DNA of 64,000 bases from Streptomyces spiroverticillatus (GCA_014650415.1 BMUX01000006.1:186001-250000); one strand, 5' to 3'. Positions 44,915 to 54,716 are shown, counted from the stretch's first letter. Notes: generated by a model not told the origin, from the sequence alone. Program-made: numbers and translations.

Positions 44915-45448
44915 ATGGAGACCGCTGTTTCGGGCGCAGAGGGATGCGAGGGGCGTGCGGGTGCCTCGCACGCGACGGCGCAGCACTGGCCGAGCCCCCA
45001 GTCCAGCGCGGCTCCCGAGGCCCCTGAGGCGCCCGAGGCCTTCGAGGCTTCCGAGGCCTTCGAGGACGAGCCGCTCGACCTGGTCACCGTGCCCGCGCGG
45101 CAGGGGCTGGAGGCGGTGGACATCCTGCGCAGGGCGGCGTCTGTGTCCGGGGCGGTGGGGCCCGTCCTGCACGACGGGCCGTGCGACACGGTCGGCTTCC
45201 TGGTCCCGCCGGGTACGGCGGACGGGTGGGACATGCCGGGCAGCGCGTGTACGCAGACGCTGGGGCGGGGGGTGTCCTTCGACATTCCGGCGCCGGGGGC
45301 TCCGGAGCCGGAGCCGGAGCCGCCCGTCACGGGGACGGGGTGGCTTCTTCCGCCGACGGACACGGTTCCGGTCACTGATCCGACGGCTCTTCGGCGTGCG
45401 CTCGGGGAGGCGGCGCGGCTCATCGAAGCGGCGGATCGCTGTCGCTGA
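44915..45448 (+). CDS. Conserved hypothetical protein beside the NsdA-like gene
   Basis: 177 residues. The ATG at 44915 has GGAGG exactly 5 nt upstream; TTG codons at 44900 and 44903 behind AGGAGGG are alternatives. An acidic Glu/Ala/Pro repeat (APEAPEAPEAFEASEAF) precedes a conserved region (LVTVPARQGLEAVDILRRA, VLHDGPCDTVGFLVPPGTAD). The last region resembles the N-terminal primase-polymerase-like fragment at 36372. Unknown function. Confidence 0.7.
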   Translation: METAVSGAEGCEGRAGASHATAQHWPSPQSSAAPEAPEAPEAFEASEAFEDEPLDLVTVPARQGLEAVDILRRAASVSGAVGPVLHDGPCDTVGFLVPPGTADGWDMPGSACTQTLGRGVSFDIPAPGAPEPEPEPPVTGTGWLLPPTDTVPVTDPTALRRALGEAARLIEAADRCR

Positions 45449-45500
45449 GCGTTCGGGCCCAAAGGGCGCGTCACCTGGCGGTACGGCTGATACTGGGGCC

Positions 45501-46376
45501 GTGGCCAAGAAGAACATTCCGAAGTCCCGGGTGCGGGCAGTCGCGCCCGAGGCCCTCGTCGAGACCGTGGACGGCGGGCTCGCCGAGCTCATACCCGACC
45601 GGGACCGGCCCCGCGCCTGGACCCTGCTCCTGGACGGTGCCCCGCAGTCCCACGTCGATCTCGACGACCCCACCCACCTCGACTTCGCCTACCAGCGCCG
45701 CCTCGGCCACATCGTCGACCTGATCGCCCCGGCCAAGCAGCCCCTCCAGGTCCTCCACCTCGGTGGCGGCGCCTTCACGATGGCGCGGTACGTCGCCGCC
45801 ACCCGGCCCCGCTCCACCCAGCAGGTCGTGGAGATCGACGTGCCGCTGGCCCAACTGGTCCGCAAGCACCTCCCGTTGGATCCGAACGCGCGGATCCGGG
45901 TGCGGGGGGTCGACGCGCGGGAAGGGCTCGGGAAGGTTCCGGACGGGTGGGCGGACCTGGTGGTCGCCGACGTCTTCAGTGGGGCGCGGACGCCCGCGCA
46001 CCTCACGAGCAGAGAGTTCCTGGGGGAGGTGCGGAGGGTGCTCAAGCCGGGTGGGCACTACGCCGCGAACCTGGCCGACGGGCCGCCGCTGGCGCATCTC
46101 CGGGGGCAGATCGCCACCGCCGCGGCCGTCTTCCCGCAGCTCGCGCTCGCCGCCGATCCCGCCGTGCTGCGGGGCAAGCGGTTCGGGAACGCGGTGCTGC
46201 TCGCCTCCGAGCTGGCGCTGCCGGTCGCCGAGTGGACCCGGCGGGTGGCCACCGACCCCCACCCGGGGCGGGTCGAGCACGGGCGGGACCTGGCCGACTT
46301 CACCGGCGGGGCCGTGCCCGTCGTGGACGCGAGCGCCCAGCCCTCACCCGTACCGCCGTCGTCCGTCTTCAAGTGA
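45501..46376 (+). CDS. Spermidine-synthase-like methyltransferase fold protein
   Basis: 291 residues, GTG at 45501. An N-terminal beta extension, then a Rossmann core: VLHLGGGAFTMARYVAATRP, an acidic residue in QVVEIDVPL, and ADLVVADVFSGART. Members of this group (spermidine synthase-like, fused MFS lineage) often have unknown substrates. True spermidine synthases conserve an Asp pair at the amine site; DVFSGAR is a substituted version, so polyamine synthesis is doubtful. Confidence 0.8.
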   Translation: MAKKNIPKSRVRAVAPEALVETVDGGLAELIPDRDRPRAWTLLLDGAPQSHVDLDDPTHLDFAYQRRLGHIVDLIAPAKQPLQVLHLGGGAFTMARYVAATRPRSTQQVVEIDVPLAQLVRKHLPLDPNARIRVRGVDAREGLGKVPDGWADLVVADVFSGARTPAHLTSREFLGEVRRVLKPGGHYAANLADGPPLAHLRGQIATAAAVFPQLALAADPAVLRGKRFGNAVLLASELALPVAEWTRRVATDPHPGRVEHGRDLADFTGGAVPVVDASAQPSPVPPSSVFK

Positions 46377-46443
46377 GAGTGACGAAGCGGGGCTCCTGAG
46401 GCGGACGTCAAGCCTCCGGTGGTGCGCAACCACCCCCATACGG

Positions 46444-46977
46444 CTAGGACTTGGTGATCTCCACCAGCGGCGGATGATCGTGCCACGAGCAGAACACCGT
46501 CAGCCGGGCCGCCCCCGCCGTGTACTCCACCCGGATCCAGGACGGGTCCTTCCACACCTGCATCGCCCATCCCGCGTTCGGGACCGCCGACACCAGCTTC
46601 GCCGAGTCCTCGCCCATCGAGAACACCACCCGGCCCGCATCCGTGTTCACCGGCTTCAGGCGGCCCGTGGCGGCAGGGGGCGGCGGCTTCTCCGGCTGCC
46701 GGTCGGGGGTGGCCGTGCGGCGCTCCGGGGGCCGGGACGGCGGCCGCTTGGTGGCGGGCGGCTCCGAGGGGCGGTGCGTGGAGGAGGACTGCGGGGTCGC
46801 CACTTCGGCGAGGCTGCCGCGCTCGGGGGCGGCGCTCGGAATGGGCAGGGCGCGCGGCGGGTCGTACACCGTTCCCGACATCACCGTGTGCACGCCCCAC
46901 CACGACAGGGTGACCGCGGCACCGGTGGCCAGCAGCCAGGCCCCGGTGTGTATGAGTCCTCGTCGCATCCGTGCCAT
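46444..46977 (-). CDS. Membrane-anchored protein of unknown function
   Basis: 177 residues, starting at one of two adjacent ATGs (46977 or 46968). One N-terminal helix (about 9-30), then a Pro/Arg-rich extracytoplasmic linker, and a C-terminal beta domain (AGRVVFSMGEDSAKLVSAV, then WIRVEYTAGAARLTVFCSW). It is divergent from the response regulator gene by 115 bp and may be a sensed or regulated partner. No family recognised. Confidence 0.7.
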   Translation of the reverse strand: MARMRRGLIHTGAWLLATGAAVTLSWWGVHTVMSGTVYDPPRALPIPSAAPERGSLAEVATPQSSSTHRPSEPPATKRPPSRPPERRTATPDRQPEKPPPPAATGRLKPVNTDAGRVVFSMGEDSAKLVSAVPNAGWAMQVWKDPSWIRVEYTAGAARLTVFCSWHDHPPLVEITKS

Positions 46978-47092
46978 CCTGCACCACGCGTCACCCGGCC
47001 GTGTCAGGGGGCGTCGCAGCCGGGTCACGAGCGGGTCGCGGCTGCCGTCCCTGGGGGCGTCCGGCGCACCCCGATGGCGTACGGTGCGGCCC

Positions 47093-47782
47093 ATGGCAAG
47101 TGTGCTCGTGGTCGAGGACGACCAGTTCGTACGCTCCGCCCTCATCCGGCATCTGACCGAGGCGTCCCACACCGTGCGGAGCGTCGGTACGGCCCTGGAG
47201 GCGTTGCGCGAGGTCGCTCATTTCCGCTTCGACGTGGTCGTACTGGACCTCGGACTGCCCGACCTGGACGGGGCCGAAGCGCTCAAGATGCTGCGCTCGA
47301 TCACCGACGTACCGGTGATCATCGCGACCGCGCGGGACGACGAGGCCGAGATCGTACGGCTGTTGAACGACGGCGCGGACGACTACCTGACGAAACCTTT
47401 CTCAGTCGAGCACCTGTCCGCCCGCATGGCCGCCGTCCTGCGCAGGTCCCGGTCCACCGCGAGCGCCGAGCCCGCGCCCAGCGTGATCCGGGTCGGCGCT
47501 CTCGCCATCGACCCGCTCCGGCGGCAGGCCGAGCTGGACGGCGTACGACTGGACCTGACCCGGCGCGAGTTCGACCTGCTGACCTTCCTCGCCGGACGGC
47601 CCGGGGTGGTCGTGCCGCGCAAGGAACTCCTCGCCGAGGTCTGGCAGCAGAGCTACGGCGACGACCAGACTATTGACGTGCATCTGTCGTGGTTGCGTCG
47701 CAAGTTGGGTGAAACCGCCGCCAATCCCCGCTATCTGCACACCCTTCGGGGTGTGGGCGTCAAGCTGGAGCCCCCCGCGTGA
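47093..47782 (+). CDS. OmpR/PhoB-family response regulator
   Basis: 229 residues, ATG at 47093. Receiver domain with acidic Asp9-Asp10, phospho-acceptor Asp52 and Lys101 (YLTKPF), then a winged-helix output domain (VRLDLTRREFDLLTFLAGRP, TIDVHLSWLRRKLGE). It partners the histidine kinase whose GTG overlaps its stop (GTGA). Target genes are unknown; the divergent membrane protein gene is a natural candidate. Confidence 0.95.
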   Translation: MASVLVVEDDQFVRSALIRHLTEASHTVRSVGTALEALREVAHFRFDVVVLDLGLPDLDGAEALKMLRSITDVPVIIATARDDEAEIVRLLNDGADDYLTKPFSVEHLSARMAAVLRRSRSTASAEPAPSVIRVGALAIDPLRRQAELDGVRLDLTRREFDLLTFLAGRPGVVVPRKELLAEVWQQSYGDDQTIDVHLSWLRRKLGETAANPRYLHTLRGVGVKLEPPA

Positions 47783-49203
47783 GGTGGGCCCTGGTGAAGG
47801 TCTGCCTCGCCGTCACCGCCATGGTCGTGGTCGCCTTCGCGGTGCCGCTGGGGCTGGTGATCCGGGAGATGGCGGGCGACCGCGCCATCTCGGGTGCCGA
47901 GCGGCAGGCGGCGTCCATCGGCCCGACCCTGTCCATCACCACCGACCGCGAGCCGCTGGAACGCGCGATGGCCATCACCGAACCCGGCAGCAAGGGCTGG
48001 ATGGCCCTGCACATACCGGAGGTGAAGGAGGCGGGCCGCACGGTGCGCCCCGCGCTGGAGATCGGCACGAGCCGCTCCACCGCGAAGGACATCGCCTCCA
48101 CCCGCCGCATCGGCCGCGCCTACACCGCGCAGGTGCCGGGCGGCTCCGTCCTCCTCCAGCCGACCGCCCTGGCCAGCGGCAGCATCGCCGTCGTCGAGGT
48201 CTTCGTCCCGGAGTCGGACGTCAGCAACGGCGTCGCGACCGCCTGGCTGGTGCTCGCCGGGGTCGGTCTCGCGCTGATCGTCGGGTCCGTGGCGGTCGCG
48301 GACCGGCTCGGTGTACGGATGGTCCAGCCCGCCCAGCGGCTCGCGGGCGCGGCACAGGACCTGGGGGAGGGGAAGCTGGGCGCGCGGGTCCCGGAGGAGG
48401 GCCCGACCGAACTCAAGTCGGCCGCCGTCGCCTTCAACTCCATGGCCGACCAGGTCGTACAACTCCTGGAGAACGAAAGGGAGTTGGCGGCCGACCTCTC
48501 GCACCGGCTGCGCACCCCCCTCACCGTGCTGCGGCTGAACGCGGCCTCCCTCGGCGACGGCCCCGCGGCCGACCAGACCCGGGCCGCCGTCGAGCAGCTG
48601 GAGCGCGAGGTCGACACCATCATCCGCACCGCCCGCGAACACCGCCCGCAGACCCTGCCGGCGGGGGCGGGCGCGGGCTGCGACGTCTCCGAAGTCATCC
48701 GGGAACGGATGGAGTTCTGGTCGGCGCTCGCGGAGGACGAGGGCCGGGAGGTGCGGCTCGCGGGCGTGGACCGTCCGGTACGCATCCCCGTCGCGCGCCC
48801 CGAACTGGCGGCGGCCCTGGACGCCCTCCTCGGCAACATCTTCCGGCACACCCCCGAGGGCACCCCCTTCTCCCTGGACGTCCACAACGGCGACGACGCG
48901 GTCATCGTCCTGGTCTCGGACGCGGGCCCGGGGATAGCGGACCCCGAGGCCGCGCTCGCCCGCGGCAACAAGGGCGACCGGGCCGGCTCGACGGGCCTCG
49001 GCCTGGACATCGTCCGCCGGGTCGCGGAGTCCACCGGGGGCGACGTCCGGATAGGCCGCTCCGTCCTCGGCGGCACGGAGGTCCGCATCTGGCTCGCCCT
49101 GGACGCGGGCCGCGGCCCCCGCTCCTCCCGCCGCGCCCACCGGGTGGTCCGCCGCCCGTCCCGCCTGCGCCGCACCTCTCCGCAGCCCCGCCCCTTCCCC
49201 TGA
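47779..49203 (+). CDS. Sensor histidine kinase
   Basis: 474 residues from the GTG at 47779. TM1 about 10-28, an extracytoplasmic loop of about 120 residues, TM2 about 153-175, HAMP, then HisKA with His242 (DLSHRLRTPLTVLRL) and an HATPase domain (N box LLGNIFRHTP, G boxes VSDAGPG and STGLGLDIV). The Arg/Pro-rich tail is not conserved. The extracytoplasmic domain has no cysteines and no named sensor fold. Confidence 0.95.
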   Translation: MRWALVKVCLAVTAMVVVAFAVPLGLVIREMAGDRAISGAERQAASIGPTLSITTDREPLERAMAITEPGSKGWMALHIPEVKEAGRTVRPALEIGTSRSTAKDIASTRRIGRAYTAQVPGGSVLLQPTALASGSIAVVEVFVPESDVSNGVATAWLVLAGVGLALIVGSVAVADRLGVRMVQPAQRLAGAAQDLGEGKLGARVPEEGPTELKSAAVAFNSMADQVVQLLENERELAADLSHRLRTPLTVLRLNAASLGDGPAADQTRAAVEQLEREVDTIIRTAREHRPQTLPAGAGAGCDVSEVIRERMEFWSALAEDEGREVRLAGVDRPVRIPVARPELAAALDALLGNIFRHTPEGTPFSLDVHNGDDAVIVLVSDAGPGIADPEAALARGNKGDRAGSTGLGLDIVRRVAESTGGDVRIGRSVLGGTEVRIWLALDAGRGPRSSRRAHRVVRRPSRLRRTSPQPRPFP

Positions 49204-49289
49204 CCGGCCCCCACGGAATCCGCGCTTACCCCACCCCCACCCGGGCAGACGCCCCGTGTCCGCGCCCCACCACGCTCCCCGGAGTCCCC

Positions 49290-50156
49290 ATGCCCGCCCC
49301 CTGGCTCCTGCCCCACACCCACCCCACCGCCTCGGGCGACGTGCGCTGGAACGTTCTCGGGGACCCCGGCGGTCCGCCCGTCGTCCTCCTGCACGGCACG
49401 CCCTTCTCCTCGTACGTCTGGCGGGCCGTCGCCCGCACCCTGGCCGCCCGCGGGCACCGCGTCTTCGTCTGGGACATGCCCGGGTACGGGCAGTCCGCCC
49501 AGTACGAGGGGCAGGACGTCTCGCTCGGCGCCCAGGGCCGGGTCTTCGCCGAACTGCTCGCCCACTGGGACCTGCCCGGACCGCCCGCCGTCGTCGCCCA
49601 CGACTTCGGCGGCGCGACCGCGCTGCGCGCCCATCTCCTGCACGGCGCCGCCTACCGCAGGCTCGCCCTCGTCGACCCCGTCGCCCTCGCCCCCTGGGGC
49701 TCGCCCTTCTTCCGGCTCGTCCGCGAGAACGCCGACGTGTTCGCCCGGCTGCCGCCGCACCTGCACGCCGCCCTCGTCCGCGAGTACCTGGTGTCGGCGT
49801 CCTCGCCCGGACTCCACCCGGCCGTCGCCGAACAGCTCGCCGCCCCGTGGCTCGGGCCCGTCGGGCAAGGAGCGTTCTACCGGCAGATCGCCCAGGCCGA
49901 CCAGCGCTGGACCGACGAGATCGAGCCCCGGTACGGGGAGCTCTCCCTCCCCGTCCGCATCCTGTGGGGCGAGGACGACACCTGGATCCCCCTGGAGCGC
50001 GGACAGGCCCTCGCCGCCCGCATCCCGGGAGCGTCCCTCGTGCCCGTACCGGGCGCGGGCCACCTCGTCCAGGAGGACGCCCCGGCCGAACTGGCCGGAG
50101 CGCTGCTGGAGTTCCTCACGGAGGACGGCGGAGGAGGCACGACGACTACGGCCTGA
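49290..50156 (+). CDS. Alpha/beta hydrolase with Asp nucleophile
   Basis: 288 residues, ATG at 49290 behind GGAG. The nucleophile elbow is VVAHDFGGA: an aspartate replaces the usual serine, as in haloalkane dehalogenases and epoxide hydrolases. HGTPFSS supplies the oxyanion HGxP motif, GEDDTWIP the acid and GAGHLVQED the histidine. A C-X or epoxide hydrolase is therefore likelier than an esterase. The stop overlaps the convergent downstream gene by 11 bp. Confidence 0.85.
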   Translation: MPAPWLLPHTHPTASGDVRWNVLGDPGGPPVVLLHGTPFSSYVWRAVARTLAARGHRVFVWDMPGYGQSAQYEGQDVSLGAQGRVFAELLAHWDLPGPPAVVAHDFGGATALRAHLLHGAAYRRLALVDPVALAPWGSPFFRLVRENADVFARLPPHLHAALVREYLVSASSPGLHPAVAEQLAAPWLGPVGQGAFYRQIAQADQRWTDEIEPRYGELSLPVRILWGEDDTWIPLERGQALAARIPGASLVPVPGAGHLVQEDAPAELAGALLEFLTEDGGGGTTTTA

Positions 50157-51258
50157 GCCGCGCCCGCTCCGCCAGCGCCCCCACCACCCACGGCGCGTCC
50201 CGCTTGTGCACGCCGAGCAGCACCGTCCGCCCGCCGTCCCGCAGCTCCACCACCCGCCCGTGCTTGCGCTCGCCCGCGTCGGCCGGGCAGTCCGGGTCGT
50301 CGTCGTTCCAGTGGCGTACGTGGACGAGCGCGAGCGAGGCGGGCAGCTCCTCGCGGCGGAACTTCCCCGTGGGGTCCACCGTGAACGCCAGCAGCCCGCC
50401 GGGACCCGCCACCAGGTGGGTGTGCCGGGGGAAACCGCCCGGACCGCTCCGGTCGCCCAGGAGCTGTACCGGGAAGGTCCGGTCGCGGTCGGGGTGTCTG
50501 GCTTCGACCGGCACCGGGCCGGTGGGCGGGGCCGGGCGCACGCGCAGCCAGAGGGCCATCAGGCCCCCGATCGGCACGGCCGCCGCCACCATCCACCCCG
50601 TCCAGCCCAGGACCTGTCCGACCGGGGCGCCGTCGAGGGCGAGCACACCCGCACAGATCCCCACCAGGACGAGCATCAGCGAGGGCACCTGCAAGGCCGT
50701 CAGGGTGCCCGGAACGCTGCCTTCCCGTGAGCCGCCCGGTGCGTGACGCAGCGCGTACAGGCCCAGCAGGAGGACACCCGCGCCGCAGAAGGCCAGCCCC
50801 AGGCCCACGGCCATGTCCATGCCGTGGGCCGTGCGCGGGTTGGCGGCGGTGAAGAGCGTCCGGGAGGTCCGGCCGTCCGCGCCGACGAGGTTGAGGTGGC
50901 GCACCTCGCCGCGCCAGCTCACCATCCGTACGTCGGTCCCCTTGGCGAGGGTGGCGCGCTGCCCCCGGTCCAGGCGGAACTCCTGGTTCCCGTTCTTGGC
51001 GGCGACCTCCACATACTGGCTGGGGGAGCGGCCGCTGCCCATCCAGGTGCGTTCCACGGTTCCGGGCCGCCCGCTCAGGCAGTCGCCCGACACCCCCGCC
51101 GGGCAGCCGGACGCAGCGTCGTACGCCCGCCCCTGAAGCACCTTCTGCGGCACCGCGACCCCCAGCAGCCACCCGGCCACCGCCAGGGCGACCAGGCTCA
51201 GGGCCACCGGGAGCAGGCGGCCGTACGGGAGGGACCGGGGGACATTTCGGGGCGTCAC
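50146..51258 (-). CDS. Large membrane protein of unknown function
   Basis: 370 residues, GTG at 51258. TM helices at about 15-35, 135-157, 176-195 and 198-218. An extracytoplasmic domain with three cysteines (SGCPAGVSGDC) lies between the first two. The cytoplasmic C-terminal third has an Arg-rich region and ends in VHKRDAPWVVGALAERARLR. No recognised family. Confidence 0.78.
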   Translation of the reverse strand: MTPRNVPRSLPYGRLLPVALSLVALAVAGWLLGVAVPQKVLQGRAYDAASGCPAGVSGDCLSGRPGTVERTWMGSGRSPSQYVEVAAKNGNQEFRLDRGQRATLAKGTDVRMVSWRGEVRHLNLVGADGRTSRTLFTAANPRTAHGMDMAVGLGLAFCGAGVLLLGLYALRHAPGGSREGSVPGTLTALQVPSLMLVLVGICAGVLALDGAPVGQVLGWTGWMVAAAVPIGGLMALWLRVRPAPPTGPVPVEARHPDRDRTFPVQLLGDRSGPGGFPRHTHLVAGPGGLLAFTVDPTGKFRREELPASLALVHVRHWNDDDPDCPADAGERKHGRVVELRDGGRTVLLGVHKRDAPWVVGALAERARLRP

Positions 51259-51289
51259 GCCTCCCCAGGGTACGGGGCCGCCCCAGGCG

Positions 51290-52705
51290 TCACTCCTGCC
51301 CCAACGGCGGCAGCACCCCCTCCCTCGCCACCTCCCCGTACCACCGCGCACTCGCCTTCGGCGTCCGCTTCTGGGTGGCGAAGTCCACGTGCACCGCCCC
51401 GAAGCGCTTGCCGTACCCGTACGCCCACTCGAAGTTGTCCATCAGCGACCACAGGAAATACCCGCGCACGTCCGCGCCGACCGCGACCGCCCGCCGCACC
51501 GCGTCCAGGTGCGCGTGCAGGTAGGCGATGCGCTCGGGGTCCTGGACCGTGCCGTCGGCCTCCGGCTTGTCGTCGTACGCCGCGCCGTTCTCGGTGACGT
51601 ACAGGGGCACGCCGGGGGCGTCCTGCCCGTACTGGACGAGGAGTTCGTACAGGCCCGAGGGGTCGATCGACCAGCCCATCGCCGTCCGCTCGCCCGGCGG
51701 CTGGTGGAAGGCGACCGTGTCCGCGCCCGGCCAGGGGGAGTGGTCGCTGACGCCGTGGCCGTCGGTGCGCGGGACGTCGTCGCCGGGGGCGTGGGAGACG
51801 ACGGCCGGGGTGTAGTAGTTGATGCCCAGCCAGTCCAGGCGCTGCTTGGACAGCTTCTCGTCGTCACGGCCGACGAACGACCAGTCGGTGAGGTGGGCGG
51901 TGTCCGCGAGGAGGTCTGGCGGGTACGCCCCGTGCAGCAGCGGGCCCGTGAAGACGCGGTTGGCGAGGGCGTCGATGCGGCGGGCCGCGTCCAGGTCCGC
52001 CGACGACGACGGATCCAGCGGGCGTACGACGCTGGGGTTCAGGCTGATGCCGATCTTCGCCTTCGCGGGGAGGCGGGAGCGCAGCGCCTGCGTGCCGAGG
52101 CCGTGCGCGAGGTTGAGGTGGTGGGCGGCCCGCAGGGCGGCCACCGGGTCCGTACGGCCGGGGGCGTGCACGCCCGACCCGTACCCCAGGAAGGCGCTGC
52201 ACCAGGGCTCGTTGAGGGTGGTCCACAGCTCGACCCGGTCGTCCAGGGCCTCCGCCACCAGGTCCGCGTACTCCGCGAACCGGTACGCGGTGTCCCGCTC
52301 CGGCCAGCCGCCCGCGTCCTCCAGCTCCTGGGGGAGGTCCCAGTGGTAGAGGGTGAGCGCCGGGGTGATGCCGTGGTCGAGGAGGTCGTCGACGAGGGCG
52401 CGGTAGAAGTCCAGGCCGCGCTGGACGGCCGGGCCCCGGCCGGTCGGCTGGACGCGCGGCCAGGAGACCGAGAAGCGGTACGCGGTCAGGCCCAGGTCCG
52501 CCATCATCGCGACGTCCTCGGCCCGCCGGTGGTAGTGGTCGCAGGCCACGTCGCCGGTGTCGCCGTTCTCGGTGCGGCCGGGCGTGCGGGAGAAGGTGTC
52601 CCAAATGGAGGGGGTGCGTCCGCCTTCCCCGGCGGCCCCCTCCACCTGGTAGGCGGCGGTCGCGGACCCCCACAGGAAGCCGGGCGGAAAGCTGCCAGAA
52701 GACAT
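51290..52705 (-). CDS. bglC: Beta-glucosidase, glycoside hydrolase family 1 (BglC)
   Basis: 471 residues. GH1 acid/base Glu166 in WTTLNEPW and nucleophile Glu372 in LYVTENGAAYD. No signal peptide, so it is the intracellular cellobiase that splits imported cellobiose and cello-oligosaccharides to glucose. It is the last gene of the ceb operon, 45 bp after cebG. The gap has no CebR palindrome, unlike some other streptomycetes, so it probably depends on the operon promoter. Confidence 0.95.
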   Translation of the reverse strand: MSSGSFPPGFLWGSATAAYQVEGAAGEGGRTPSIWDTFSRTPGRTENGDTGDVACDHYHRRAEDVAMMADLGLTAYRFSVSWPRVQPTGRGPAVQRGLDFYRALVDDLLDHGITPALTLYHWDLPQELEDAGGWPERDTAYRFAEYADLVAEALDDRVELWTTLNEPWCSAFLGYGSGVHAPGRTDPVAALRAAHHLNLAHGLGTQALRSRLPAKAKIGISLNPSVVRPLDPSSSADLDAARRIDALANRVFTGPLLHGAYPPDLLADTAHLTDWSFVGRDDEKLSKQRLDWLGINYYTPAVVSHAPGDDVPRTDGHGVSDHSPWPGADTVAFHQPPGERTAMGWSIDPSGLYELLVQYGQDAPGVPLYVTENGAAYDDKPEADGTVQDPERIAYLHAHLDAVRRAVAVGADVRGYFLWSLMDNFEWAYGYGKRFGAVHVDFATQKRTPKASARWYGEVAREGVLPPLGQE

Positions 52706-52750
52706 GATTCAACTCCGGTGAAAGAAAAGGGTGTTGGTGCGGGAGGGAGG

Positions 52751-53653
52751 TCAGCCCTTGACCGCGCCCTGCATGATTCCGCCGACGATCTGCTTGCCGA
52801 ACACCACGAACGCGATCAGCAGCGGCAGCGTCCCCAGCAACGCGCCCGCCATGATGACCGACTGGTCGGGGATGTACCCGCGCCCGAGCCCGGTCAACGC
52901 GACCTGCACGGTCGGGTTGCCGTTCTGGGTGAGCGCGATGATCGGCCAGAAGAAGTCGTTCCACGCCATGACGAAGGTGAGCATCCCCAGCACCGCCATC
53001 GCGGGCCGCGCCGCCGGGAACACCACGTGCCACATGATCCGCAGGCTGCTCGCCCCGTCGACCCGCGCCGCCTCGATCAGCTCGGTGGGCAGCGCCTCCA
53101 TCAGGTACTGCCGCATGAAGAACACCCCGAAGGCGCCCACCAGCGTCGGCAGGATCACCGACTGCAGCTGATCGGTCCACGAGAGCTTGGCGACCATCAT
53201 GTACAGCGGTACGACGCTGAGCTGCGGCGGCACCATCATCGTGCCGATCACCAGCAGCAGCAGTGCGTTCTTGAACTTGAACCGCAGCTTGGCGAAGGCG
53301 AACCCGGCGAACGTCGAGAACAAAACCGTCCCCGCCGCCACCGTGGTCGCCACCACCAGGGTGTTGAGCAGCGCCACGCCCATGTTGGCGTCGGTCCAGG
53401 CGATTTCCAGGTTCTTGAAGAGGTTCCCGCCGAACCAGAACGGCGGCGGTGTCTGCGCGAGCCGGGTGTTGTTGCGGGAGGCGGCGATCGCCGTCCACAC
53501 CAGCGGGAACAGCGAGCCGACCGTGAACACGATCAGGATCGCGTACGTGATCCTCCCGCCGTGCCGCTGCTTGCCCGCCTTGCGCACCCCGCGCCCCGCC
53601 CGCCGCGCCTCGGCAGGGGGCGGGGGTTGCTTCCGTACCGTCAGAGTGCTCAT
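52751..53653 (-). CDS. cebG: Cellobiose ABC transporter permease CebG
   Basis: 300 residues, ATG at 53653 overlapping the cebF stop by one base (TGATG). MalG-type permease with about six helices and an EAA motif (ELIEAARVDGASSLRIMWHVV). It forms the membrane channel with CebF. The energising ATPase (MsiK) is encoded elsewhere, as is usual in Streptomyces. Confidence 0.93.
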   Translation of the reverse strand: MSTLTVRKQPPPPAEARRAGRGVRKAGKQRHGGRITYAILIVFTVGSLFPLVWTAIAASRNNTRLAQTPPPFWFGGNLFKNLEIAWTDANMGVALLNTLVVATTVAAGTVLFSTFAGFAFAKLRFKFKNALLLLVIGTMMVPPQLSVVPLYMMVAKLSWTDQLQSVILPTLVGAFGVFFMRQYLMEALPTELIEAARVDGASSLRIMWHVVFPAARPAMAVLGMLTFVMAWNDFFWPIIALTQNGNPTVQVALTGLGRGYIPDQSVIMAGALLGTLPLLIAFVVFGKQIVGGIMQGAVKG

Positions 53654-54651
53654 CAGCCGCGCCCCTCCGCGCTCTTGGCCAGTCGGCGCGAGATCAGCCA
53701 GTTCACCAGCCCGATCAGCAGCAGGATCAGGAACATCGTCCAGGCGATGGCCGAGGCCCGCCCCAGGTGCAGGTTCACCCAGCCCTGCTCGTACAGGTAA
53801 AGCCCCAGCGTCTGGAACTGGTGCTCCGAGCCGCCGGTCGCCCCCGCACTGCCGCTGAACAGCAGCGGCTCGCCGAAGAGCTGGGTCGCGCCGATCGTCG
53901 AGACGACCACCGTGAACAGGATCGTCGGCCGCAGCGACGGGATCGTCACGTGCCGGAACTGCTGCCAGCGCGACGCCCCGTCCAGCTCCGCCGACTCGTA
54001 CAGGTCGTGCGGGATGGCCTGCATGGCCGCCAGGTAGATCAGCGCGTTGTAGCCGGTCCACCGCCAGATGACGATCGTGGACACCGCGAGCTGCGAGGTC
54101 CAGGTCCCGTTCTGCCAGTCCACCGGGTCCAGGCCGACCGCCCCCAGCGCCCAGTTGATCATCCCGTAGTCGCGCCCGAAGAGGAGCACGAAGACCAGGG
54201 TCGCCGCCGCCACCGAGGTGGCGTACGGAGTCAGGGCGGCGACCCGGAAGAACGACGAACCGCGCAGCTTGAAGTTCAGCAGATGCGCGATGCCGAGCGC
54301 GATGAGCAGTTGCGGAACGGTCGACAGGAGCCCGATGGTGACCGTGTTCCTCAGCGCGTTCCAGAAGAACTCGTCGCTCATCAGCCGGCTGAAGTTCCGG
54401 AAGCCGACCCAGTTCATGTCGGTCGGCGCCGTCAGCTCCACCTGGTGGAGCGAGGCCCACCCGGTGTAGAGGAGCGGGAAGAGCCCGAAGGCCAGGAAGA
54501 AGACGAAGAACGGTGCCACGAAGGCGTACGGGCTGAACTTCACGTCCCAGCGGTGCCGCCTGCTGCGCCACCCCGACCGCACACCTTCCTTCCCCGCAGT
54601 CTCTTCCCCCGCCGGGGCGGCCGGGACGGACTCACTGCTCACGCTGCTCAT
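53653..54651 (-). CDS. cebF: Cellobiose ABC transporter permease CebF
   Basis: 332 residues, ATG at 54651. MalF-type permease with an N-terminal hydrophilic extension and an EAA motif (DLYESAELDGASRWQQFRHV). It is 65 bp downstream of cebE and coupled to cebG. With the binding protein it takes up cellobiose and cellotriose, inducers of the CebR regulon. Confidence 0.93.
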   Translation of the reverse strand: MSSVSSESVPAAPAGEETAGKEGVRSGWRSRRHRWDVKFSPYAFVAPFFVFFLAFGLFPLLYTGWASLHQVELTAPTDMNWVGFRNFSRLMSDEFFWNALRNTVTIGLLSTVPQLLIALGIAHLLNFKLRGSSFFRVAALTPYATSVAAATLVFVLLFGRDYGMINWALGAVGLDPVDWQNGTWTSQLAVSTIVIWRWTGYNALIYLAAMQAIPHDLYESAELDGASRWQQFRHVTIPSLRPTILFTVVVSTIGATQLFGEPLLFSGSAGATGGSEHQFQTLGLYLYEQGWVNLHLGRASAIAWTMFLILLLIGLVNWLISRRLAKSAEGRG

Positions 54652-54716
54652 CGGCGTACCCTCCCCGCTCGCCCGTCCGACCCGCCCGGCCCTTCAGTCC
54701 CACGTGTCCCACCCGC

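Noticed and set aside
52706..52750. CebR box before bglC
   Set aside because: The 45-bp gap contains only a ribosome site and no palindrome.
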